Shown here one piece after another: positions 1-4,750 of a stretch of DNA of 5,122 nt. The stretch is from Candidatus Gastranaerophilales bacterium (GTDB taxonomy: Bacteria; Cyanobacteriota; Vampirovibrionia; Gastranaerophilales; Gastranaerophilaceae): the NCBI GenBank assembly GCA_944326495.1, contig CALVEE010000109.1:1-5122 (forward strand), read 5' to 3'. Under the pieces are notes generated by a model. The model was given only the letters and a program-made list of their open reading frames with translations, was not told the origin of the DNA and did no database searches. Positions within the stretch are counted from its first letter, which is position 1, and every line of letters starts with the position of its first letter. The position numbers and the translations under genes were made by a program.

Positions 1-19
1 ATAGAAAGCAGGTAGATGT

Positions 20-544
20 ATGGAACCGATTAACAATGTAGGAACAGCTAATTATGCAATGACAGTTCCCCAAAACCAAGCTCAGGGGTATGAAGATTAT
101 TCTTCAATGCCTATGGTTTATGACCCGGCAATGGAAGAAAAATCTAATGCAGCGTCAAATAAGACAGGCCTGGTAGCATTAGGCGCAATCGCCTTAGGCA
201 CACTCTGTGCTATAGGCGGCTATAAATACGGCAAGAGTAAAGCAGTCAAAGACGGCGCAAAAGAATTAACAGATGATGCCAAAAAAGCTTTTGAAGATCA
301 AATTGAGAATTTAACAAAAGAAAAAGATGCGCTAAAAAAATCCAATGATGAAGCAATGAAACTTGCTGAAGAAAAGTCTCCTTGGTATGCTGTTAGCCTT
401 AAAGAGTTTAAAACAAAGATTAAAAAAGCATTAAAACCTGATGGTGATGATGCAAAAAAAGTTGAAGAAAAGGCCGGAGAAGCTAAAAAGAAAGCCGACG
501 ACGCTGCAAAAGCGGCCGAAGAGACAACAACTCCTAAAGAATAA
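20..544 (+). CDS. Hypothetical single-pass membrane protein with Lys/Glu/Ala-rich coiled-coil tail
   Basis: I do not recognise this 174-residue protein. Residues 1-48 are polar, rich in Asn, Gln, Met and Tyr, and carry no signal peptide. Residues about 50-68 form one hydrophobic, Gly/Ala-rich stretch that looks like a membrane helix. Lysines follow it (K69, K72, K75), so by the positive-inside rule the C-terminal part would be cytoplasmic. Residues about 76-120 are charged with heptad-like spacing and probably form a coiled coil. A short segment with Trp (SPWYAVSLKEF, about 119-129) interrupts it, and the last 40 residues are a Lys/Ala/Glu-rich, probably helical or disordered tail. The start is well fixed: an in-frame TAG lies at 2-4, no alternative start codon lies between, and AGG at 10-12 is a weak ribosome-binding site 7 bases upstream. 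The gene ends before a strong hairpin and converges on the adaptor gene. A role as a membrane-anchored scaffold is possible but not shown. Confidence 0.7.
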   Translation: MEPINNVGTANYAMTVPQNQAQGYEDYSSMPMVYDPAMEEKSNAASNKTGLVALGAIALGTLCAIGGYKYGKSKAVKDGAKELTDDAKKAFEDQIENLTKEKDALKKSNDEAMKLAEEKSPWYAVSLKEFKTKIKKALKPDGDDAKKVEEKAGEAKKKADDAAKAAEETTTPKE

Positions 545-570
545 TTGGTTCTAAATAACTTAAGATAATC

Positions 571-602
571 TAAGGCGGAGCTTTTCTAAAAGCTCCGCCT
601 TA
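571..602. terminator. Perfect hairpin, probable bidirectional terminator
   Basis: Bases 571-585 and 588-602 are perfectly complementary, with a GGCGGAGC/GCTCCGCC core flanked by A-T pairs and only CT between the arms (in practice a 4-base loop). The hairpin lies 26 bases after the stop of the upstream + strand gene and 5 bases after the stop of the - strand adaptor gene, so it can end transcripts from both sides. The tail after the stem is moderately T-rich on the + strand (TTATTATTCT) and poorer on the - strand, so termination is probably better on the + strand. Confidence 0.8.
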
Positions 603-607
603 TTATT

Positions 608-1789
608 CTATAACCTTGGCGGACGGAAGTTTTGTTGTTTTTTATTATTTTTGCCGCTCTTTATTCCGACAAGCACACGCTCGCCTTCATAAATCTTATC
701 GCTTTTAACTTCTGTATAAGAATCATCGCTTGCGCCTGTTGTAATATCGACTCTTGCAATCTTGAATCCGTCTTTTACCCATAAGCCTTGAGTTTTATAT
801 TTTTTCCCGTCAGATTGCGGAGTAAACTTAAGTGCAATATTTGGAACAGAAAGCACATTCTCATTTTTTGCCGTAATAATAGAAACATTTGCAGTCATGC
901 CGGGTTTTAGTTTTAAGTCTTTATTATCAACAGTTACAATAACAGAATATGTTACAACGTTAGAAACCGTTGTCGGAGAAATTCTTACCTGTGTTACTTT
1001 TCCGTTAAATACGCTGTTTGGATACCCGTCAAGCGTATAAGTTACGTCTTGCCCTTCTTTTACATCTCCTATATCGGCTTCAGAGACATTAACCTCAATT
1101 TGCATCTTCTCTAAATCCTGCGCGATTGTGAACAATTCAGGTGCCTGAAAGCTTGCAGCAACAGGCTGCCCGAGGTCTATTTCACGCGAAATTATCATTC
1201 CGCTTACAGGTGCTGTAATCTTGGTATAATTCAGATTGACAAGGGATTGATTATATTGCGCCCGCGTTTGTGAAATTTTGGCTTTTGCGGCGTTTACCTG
1301 GGCAAGATTGGATTTATAATCAGCTTCTGCTTGATCTAAGTCTGCTTTTGGAATAAAACTCCTTGCATAAAGGTTTTTATACCGCCTTAAAGTTTTTGCA
1401 CTCATCTCTAGGGTAGCTTCTCTATTTGCCAAATCTGCTTCGGCGGAGTTCATTGAAGCAAGATTCTGATCTACTGTTGCCTGAAATGTTCGCGGGTCGA
1501 TTTCAGCAAGAAGCTGGCCTTTTGTTACTTTGGAATTAAAGTCAACATAAATTGCGCTTATAAGTCCAGATACGGTAGAACCAACAGATACTGTGTTTAC
1601 AGGATTAATTGTTCCTGATGCTTCAACCACCTGTGTGATAGTTCGGCGCTTAATTTTTGCGGTCTGATATTCTACATGGTTTTTAGCAAAGTTAGAAATC
1701 ACAAACCCTAGTATAATCAAAAGAACTACAGTTCCTATTAAATATTTTTTGTCTAAATTTTTTAGCTTATCAAATTTTGGAAGTTTCAT
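608..1789 (-). CDS. macA-like: MacA-like periplasmic adaptor (HlyD/RND membrane fusion protein family)
   Basis: Periplasmic adaptor of a tripartite exporter, linking an inner-membrane pump to a TolC channel. It has 393 residues, near the usual family length. A cytoplasmic basic N-terminus is followed by one membrane anchor (about 16-34). Then come the first lipoyl half (about 64-98, ending GQLLAEIDPRTF), a long alpha-helical hairpin (about 99-185), the second lipoyl half (about 188-225, with YTKITAPVSG and GQPVAASFQAPELF), a beta-barrel (about 226-304, with SEADIGDVKEGQ and LKPGMTANV) and a membrane-proximal domain (about 305-375). The SFQ.P.LF.IAQDL.KMQ, NVVTYSV and VPN.AL patterns are those of MacA and its relatives rather than AcrA. 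The basic tail (about 377-393) looks disordered. It is the second gene of the operon: its ATG overlaps the tolC-like TGA in ATGA, with GAAGGA 6 bases upstream. No pump gene follows, since transcription meets a hairpin directly after the stop. The MacA-like subfamily is likely; the substrate is unknown. Confidence 0.92.
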   Translation of the reverse strand: MKLPKFDKLKNLDKKYLIGTVVLLIILGFVISNFAKNHVEYQTAKIKRRTITQVVEASGTINPVNTVSVGSTVSGLISAIYVDFNSKVTKGQLLAEIDPRTFQATVDQNLASMNSAEADLANREATLEMSAKTLRRYKNLYARSFIPKADLDQAEADYKSNLAQVNAAKAKISQTRAQYNQSLVNLNYTKITAPVSGMIISREIDLGQPVAASFQAPELFTIAQDLEKMQIEVNVSEADIGDVKEGQDVTYTLDGYPNSVFNGKVTQVRISPTTVSNVVTYSVIVTVDNKDLKLKPGMTANVSIITAKNENVLSVPNIALKFTPQSDGKKYKTQGLWVKDGFKIARVDITTGASDDSYTEVKSDKIYEGERVLVGIKSGKNNKKQQNFRPPRL

Positions 1790-1801
1790 ACGTTATCCTT
1801 C
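1786..1801 (-). promoter_or_regulatory. Ribosome-binding site and stop-start overlap coupling the two exporter genes
   Basis: Read on the - strand, GAAGGA (1801-1796) lies 6 bases before the adaptor ATG (1789-1787). The same ATG overlaps the TGA stop (1788-1786) of the tolC-like gene as ATGA. The Shine-Dalgarno sequence sits inside the last Lys-Lys-Asp codons of the upstream gene. This arrangement usually allows translational coupling and fixes the adaptor start. Confidence 0.85.
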
Positions 1802-3324
1802 TTTTTAGTTTTCTTAAGGTTTTTAGTTTGTTCTTTTTCTTGTTTTTTTAAATCTTTCTGATAATCTTTAACATCTTCGACAGTAAGCGTTTCTTCCTGC
1901 GGAAGAGCTATTTCACGCTCTAATGTTGCTCGTGCTACGTTATAATTGTAAACAGCCTGAACATAAGAGCTCTGAGCATTATTGTAATTAACTCTTGCGT
2001 CCTGAAGCTGGATATAATCACCTAAACCGACCATATATCTTCCGTCTGCAAGCTCAAGATTTTCTAAAGTTTGTCTTACCTTTGTCTCCAAAAGCGGGAT
2101 TTGTTTTTCCAGCTGTATCATATCTACATAAGCACTCTGGATATCAAAATAAAGGTTTTGGTTTAACAAATCAACTTCTGTTTTTGCAAGATTAAGTTGT
2201 GAGTTTGCAATATCAACTTCATTTTTAACCTGCATCATATTAAAAGTTGTGCTTAAATTTAAAGAAACATTCATGCCGTTATCTGCATAATCTCTGTTGT
2301 TTGCATAACTATATCCGACACCGCCGGTTAAATTAGGCAGGTATTGGCGTTTGGTTAAAAGCACATACTGTCTCATTGCTTTTACAGTAGCATTTAGTGC
2401 TTTTAAATCAGGGCGGTTTTCCTTTGCAATAATGACGGATTTTTCAAATGTATGTGGATATTTCTCAAATGAATAATCCTTTAACACATCGCTCTTTTCT
2501 GCCTGTACTGCATAAACTGCATTTGAAACATCATCAGGAAGCTCAAGGAGCTTTTTATAATTTTCTATATTAGTAAGGCTCATTGGTACATAAGGGTTTG
2601 CAAGATTAAATGTTTCAGTATTTTTGATGCTGTATTCAGGAGCATATGCTACATACATCGCGTTATTCAAAGTTACGATGGCATTTTTGTAAGTATTTTC
2701 TGCCTGAACAAGAGAAATTTTTGAATCGCTAAGGTTAACTTCGGCATTTACAAGGTCGATTTTTGAGCGGATTCCTTCTTCAAAATAAGCTAATGTTCTC
2801 TGATAGTTTCTTTCATTAATCTGGACATTTAATTTTGCCACTTCTACCAGAGATTTTGCCGCAAGAACACCGTAATACTGGAGCTTAACATTAAAGATTG
2901 TTGTTAAGACTGTTTCATCAAAATCATATTCTGCTGCAATTTTGTTAAATTTTTCCATTCTAATATTTGCGCTTGTTTTTCCGAAATTCCATAAAAGCTG
3001 TGAAAGTGAAGCATCAAAACTGGGCAGAGTTCTTGTCTGATAACTCCCCCTGTTATGGCTGCGTTCTCCAAAGCTCTGTCTATATCCTGCTCCCAGGGTT
3101 AAACTTGGGAAATAAGCCGATTTTGCGACTCCGACAGAGGATTTTGCTATATCAAGGTTTAAAATGGAACTTCTTACGACAGGACTGTTATTCAGCGCAA
3201 TTTTTATACAGTCATTTAAACCCAGCTCAGCGTTTTTTTCTATCTGAACTGTCTGTATTGCCTGAACCCTTAGTCCTGAAATTAAACCGATTATTAATAA
3301 AAAAATTTTTATCTTTGTTTTCAT
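1786..3324 (-). CDS. tolC-like: TolC-like outer-membrane efflux/secretion channel (OEP family)
   Basis: Outer-membrane channel for tripartite export, trimeric in known members, forming a beta-barrel plus a periplasmic alpha-helical tunnel. Residues 1-22 are a signal peptide (Lys-rich start, hydrophobic core, cleavage probably after VQA). The mature part shows the two internal OEP repeats: about 34-223 (SPVVRSS; AYFPSLTLGAGY; the SQLLWNFGK segment; the helix about 186-223) and about 300-472 (NRPDLKAL; RQYLPNLTGGVGYSY; the helix about 434-472 with GDYIQLQDARVNYNNAQ). A 70-residue linker (about 226-298) separates them. The final 26 residues (about 487-512) are extremely Lys-rich and lie past the conserved fold. 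An in-frame TAG directly before ATG fixes the start, which has no Shine-Dalgarno sequence. It is first in the operon with the MacA-like adaptor. At 512 residues it is slightly longer than E. coli TolC. The family call is firm; the substrate is unknown. Confidence 0.94.
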   Translation of the reverse strand: MKTKIKIFLLIIGLISGLRVQAIQTVQIEKNAELGLNDCIKIALNNSPVVRSSILNLDIAKSSVGVAKSAYFPSLTLGAGYRQSFGERSHNRGSYQTRTLPSFDASLSQLLWNFGKTSANIRMEKFNKIAAEYDFDETVLTTIFNVKLQYYGVLAAKSLVEVAKLNVQINERNYQRTLAYFEEGIRSKIDLVNAEVNLSDSKISLVQAENTYKNAIVTLNNAMYVAYAPEYSIKNTETFNLANPYVPMSLTNIENYKKLLELPDDVSNAVYAVQAEKSDVLKDYSFEKYPHTFEKSVIIAKENRPDLKALNATVKAMRQYVLLTKRQYLPNLTGGVGYSYANNRDYADNGMNVSLNLSTTFNMMQVKNEVDIANSQLNLAKTEVDLLNQNLYFDIQSAYVDMIQLEKQIPLLETKVRQTLENLELADGRYMVGLGDYIQLQDARVNYNNAQSSYVQAVYNYNVARATLEREIALPQEETLTVEDVKDYQKDLKKQEKEQTKNLKKTKKKDNV

Positions 3325-3437
3325 CTATACTCAATATTATATACGACAAACAAGAATTAATGTTCATTTTCTTATACGAAATTGTTTTTTATTTTTAAAT
3401 ATGCTACTGTTTTATTATAAAGAATTGGGAGTTTTAT
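3325..3437. promoter_or_regulatory. Divergent intergenic control region with a 7-base direct repeat
   Basis: These 113 very AT-rich bases separate two divergent genes. TATACGA occurs twice in the same direction, at 3340-3346 (touching the tolC-like -10 box) and 3373-3379, 33 bases apart, or about three helical turns. This could be a pair of regulator half-sites, though a 7-base repeat in such AT-rich DNA may be chance. On the + strand, TATTAT at 3413-3418 is a 5 of 6 match to a -10 box for the hemerythrin gene, without a clear -35. An alternative for that gene is TTGTTT (3382-3387) with TACTGT (3405-3410) at 17-base spacing and a preceding TGC. Confidence 0.4.
3336..3366 (-). promoter_or_regulatory. 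Probable promoter of the tolC-like/macA-like operon
   Basis: On the - strand a perfect TATAAT lies at 3341-3336. A possible -35 is TGAACA (3366-3361), 4 of 6 matches to TTGACA, at a long 19-base spacing, so the -35 is uncertain. Only 11 bases separate the -10 box from the ATG at 3324, which predicts a 5' leader of about 4-5 bases and no ribosome-binding site. Confidence 0.55.
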
Positions 3438-3848
3438 ATGAGTGCTATAGTATGGAATAGAATGAAGCATGATGTAAAAGTTAAGCTTTTAAATGAACAG
3501 CACCAAAAGCTTTTTGGGACATTAAAAGAGCTATATGCGGCAATGGAAGATAAGAGTGATAAGCAGGCACTTTTGCATATTATAAATAATTTATCTTTAT
3601 ATGTAAAACAGCATCTGGAGACAGAAGAGGCGCTGCTTGAAAAATACAATTATCCGGGCTTAGAAGAACAAAGAGAGCAGCATAGACTTTTTGTTAGTAA
3701 AATAGATGAATTTAAAACCGAATTTGAAAATAACCGATTTATGCTGTATTTTGATATAGCAATATTTTTAAAAACCTGGATAGCAAATCATATCGAAGAA
3801 ACTGATAAAAAATATGCGGATTTTTTAAACAGTCATAATGTTTTTTAA
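3438..3848 (+). CDS. Bacteriohemerythrin with one altered iron ligand
   Basis: Small cytoplasmic four-helix di-iron protein of the hemerythrin family; relatives bind or sense O2 or store iron. The length, 136 residues, is typical of single-domain bacteriohemerythrins, and it starts with the usual W (W6). The ligands visible are H22 (NEQH), H59 and E63 (HLETE), H82, H118 and D123 (HIEETD). The seventh, normally the first His of HxxxH after the YP turn, is Q78 (YPGLEEQREQH), encoded by CAA. The usual Asp of the IDxQH motif is also Asn (N19). The site may therefore bind iron differently, bind one iron, or function poorly. The rest of the fold is intact, so this is not an obvious pseudogene. GGGAG (3427-3431), 6 bases before ATG, fixes the start. 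It is a single gene, divergent from the exporter operon and converging on NAD kinase with only 7 bases between stops; no functional link to either is evident. Confidence 0.93.
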   Translation: MSAIVWNRMKHDVKVKLLNEQHQKLFGTLKELYAAMEDKSDKQALLHIINNLSLYVKQHLETEEALLEKYNYPGLEEQREQHRLFVSKIDEFKTEFENNRFMLYFDIAIFLKTWIANHIEETDKKYADFLNSHNVF

Positions 3849-3855
3849 AACAAAA

Positions 3856-4638
3856 TTACTTTAAATCCGGAGAAAACCCCCAGTGTAGTTTATTTCTTAA
3901 TACGGAATAAAAGCTGTCATCGTCTAAAAATGCAAGCATCGCCTTTTTTTCAGACTTATGGATAGAAATCTCTTTAACGCATTCTGCCGTGTCCAGACCG
4001 TCAGCTGCAACAGATAAGAGTCTGTCGCTGGTTTTTACAGTAATTGTTTCATATGCAGGAACAACAAGCGGTCGAACATTTAGCGTATGCGGGCAAATCG
4101 GTACAATGACAAAAGCATCTAAGTCAGGATATAATACCGGTCCGCCTGCTGATAATCCGTAAGCTGTCGAACCGGTTGGGGTTGAGATGATAAGCCCGTC
4201 TGCTATATAATCACATACAAATTTGCCGTTTATTTCAAGATAGAATTTTGATGTTCTTGATGGAGTACACCCCTTTATAACAAAATCATTCAGCGCAAGG
4301 TATTGTTTTGAAGAAAGCATCAAACGCTCTTCTATCGAATATTTTCCGTTAATCACTGCATTAACGGCTTCCTGGATTTCACCGACTCCTGCTTGTGCCA
4401 AAAACCCTAAACGCCCGAGGTTAATTCCCAAAACCGGTATTCCGGAATAGAATACAGCAGCTCTCAAAAGGGTTCCGTCACCGCCTATAACAAAAGTAAA
4501 TTCTCCAAAAACTTCCATCTCATCTATATTAAAAGATTTGAACTCTGCCTTGGGATTTTCTGAAAGTACTTTTTCCAGCTCATTTAAAACTTCAGCATAT
4601 CCGGAAATTTCTTTATTATAAATTACGTTTATTTTCAT
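3856..4638 (-). CDS. nadK: NAD kinase (ATP-NAD kinase)
   Basis: Phosphorylates NAD+ to NADP+ in the cytoplasm, normally the only route to NADP(H) in bacteria. Family motifs appear in order: GGDGT (52-56, with the catalytic Asp at 54), GINLGRLGFL (71-80), the NE/D motif as ALND (115-118), ADGLIISTPTGSTAYGLSAGG (146-166, the NAD/substrate loop), ICPHTLNVRPLVV (181-193), and ADG (212-214) near the C-terminal end of the core. At 260 residues it is shorter than the common 290-300. One visible saving is between RLML (105-108) and ALND, where about 6 residues replace the roughly 15 of E. coli NadK, so a beta-hairpin is probably trimmed. The ATG at 4638 is the only start codon next to the conserved MKINVIYNK strand. 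It has no Shine-Dalgarno sequence and lies 7 bases after a perfect extended -10 box, so the mRNA may be leaderless. It is divergent from the nuclease gene and converges on the hemerythrin gene. Confidence 0.96.
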   Translation of the reverse strand: MKINVIYNKEISGYAEVLNELEKVLSENPKAEFKSFNIDEMEVFGEFTFVIGGDGTLLRAAVFYSGIPVLGINLGRLGFLAQAGVGEIQEAVNAVINGKYSIEERLMLSSKQYLALNDFVIKGCTPSRTSKFYLEINGKFVCDYIADGLIISTPTGSTAYGLSAGGPVLYPDLDAFVIVPICPHTLNVRPLVVPAYETITVKTSDRLLSVAADGLDTAECVKEISIHKSEKKAMLAFLDDDSFYSVLRNKLHWGFSPDLK

Positions 4639-4645
4639 ACAAGCG

Positions 4646-4654
4646 ATTATATCA
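4646..4654 (-). promoter_or_regulatory. Extended -10 promoter of nadK
   Basis: On the - strand TGATATAAT runs from 4654 to 4646, a perfect extended -10 element (TGn-TATAAT). The nadK ATG begins 7 bases later, so transcription would start at or within a base or two of the start codon. There is no convincing -35; at the standard spacing this region falls inside the opposite promoter's box. Confidence 0.65.
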
Positions 4655-4669
4655 TATAAAATAGTTTTG

Positions 4670-4678
4670 TGATATAAT
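4670..4678 (+). promoter_or_regulatory. Extended -10 promoter of the bifunctional nuclease gene
   Basis: TGATATAAT on the + strand is a perfect extended -10 element. Transcription would start near 4685, giving a leader of about 65 bases that includes the whole GC-rich palindromic element. No good -35 is seen at the expected distance, which extended -10 promoters can tolerate. Confidence 0.6.
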
Positions 4679-4688
4679 TTAGCAACAG

Positions 4689-4727
4689 CACCCCTCGCCT
4701 TGCGGGAGAGGGGAAGGGGTGAGGGGG
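4689..4727. repeat. GC-rich short palindromic repeat, REP-like, in the nuclease leader
   Basis: This stretch is almost entirely G and C on an AT-rich background. CCCCTC (4691-4696) can pair with GAGGGG at 4708-4713 (extended by CC 4698-4699 with GG 4704-4705 and a TTGC loop) or with the second GAGGGG copy at 4721-4726. CACCCC (4689-4694) can also pair with GGGGTG (4716-4721). From memory, similar units (CTCACCC..CCCTCTCCCGCAAGG..GAGGGG on the other strand) are scattered through many unrelated bacterial genomes as small intergenic repeats. Only this copy is visible here, so membership of such a family is inference. Confidence 0.6.
4704..4727 (+). other. Putative G-quadruplex motif in the 5' leader
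   Basis: Four G-runs (4704-4706, 4710-4713, 4716-4719, 4723-4727) are separated by loops of 3, 2 and 3 bases (AGA, AA, TGA). This satisfies the canonical four-run G3+/N1-7 quadruplex pattern. It lies on the non-template strand of the nuclease gene, so it would also be present in that mRNA, ending 10 bases before the GAGG ribosome-binding site. It overlaps the G-rich arms of the hairpin, so the two folds exclude each other. Confidence 0.55.
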
Positions 4728-4737
4728 CAACTTTAAC

Positions 4738-4741
4738 GAGG
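4738..4741 (+). promoter_or_regulatory. Ribosome-binding site deciding the nuclease start
   Basis: GAGG lies 9 bases before the ATG at 4751 and only 3 bases before an in-frame ATG at 4745, which is too close. This favours 4751, as does the MIEMKV start usual for the family. CGAGG (4737-4741) is also complementary to CCTCG (4693-4697) in the GC-rich element, so the site could be partly masked in some folds. Confidence 0.6.
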
Positions 4742-4750
4742 TTTATGTAT

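Larger units (their letters stand above)
4646..4678. repeat. Perfect 9-bp inverted repeat formed by two divergent -10 boxes
   Basis: ATTATATCA (4646-4654) and TGATATAAT (4670-4678) are exact reverse complements separated by 15 bases. Each arm is a complete extended -10 element pointing outward, so the simplest reading is a symmetric bidirectional promoter for nadK and the nuclease gene. The same symmetry could be an operator for a dimeric regulator. It is too AT-rich and lacks the T-tract expected of a terminator. Confidence 0.65.

Noticed and set aside
1995..2195. 66-codon open frame on the + strand inside the tolC-like gene
   Set aside because: It lies antisense to a clearly conserved OEP coding sequence, has no ribosome-binding site worth noting, and its product resembles no protein.
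2967..3398. 143-codon open frame on the + strand across the start of the tolC-like gene
   Set aside because: It is mostly antisense to the signal peptide and first repeat of the channel, runs through the divergent promoter gap, and has a composition typical of a shadow frame.
3434..3649. 71-codon - strand frame, rich in Cys, Ser and Phe, over the hemerythrin gene
   Set aside because: It is the reverse complement of a conserved hemerythrin gene and shows no motif of its own.
4646..4678. The inverted repeat read as a transcription terminator
   Set aside because: The stem is nearly all A-T, has a 15-base loop and lacks a following T-tract. Both neighbouring genes point away from it, so there is nothing to terminate.
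4639..4730. A longer nadK start upstream of 4638
   Set aside because: The frame stays open upstream on the - strand, but I find no ATG, GTG or TTG in it before the GC-rich element, and the extension would cross the promoter.
4745..4750. In-frame ATG at 4745 as the nuclease start
   Set aside because: GAGG would be only 3 bases away, and the family normally begins MIEMKV, which matches the ATG at 4751.
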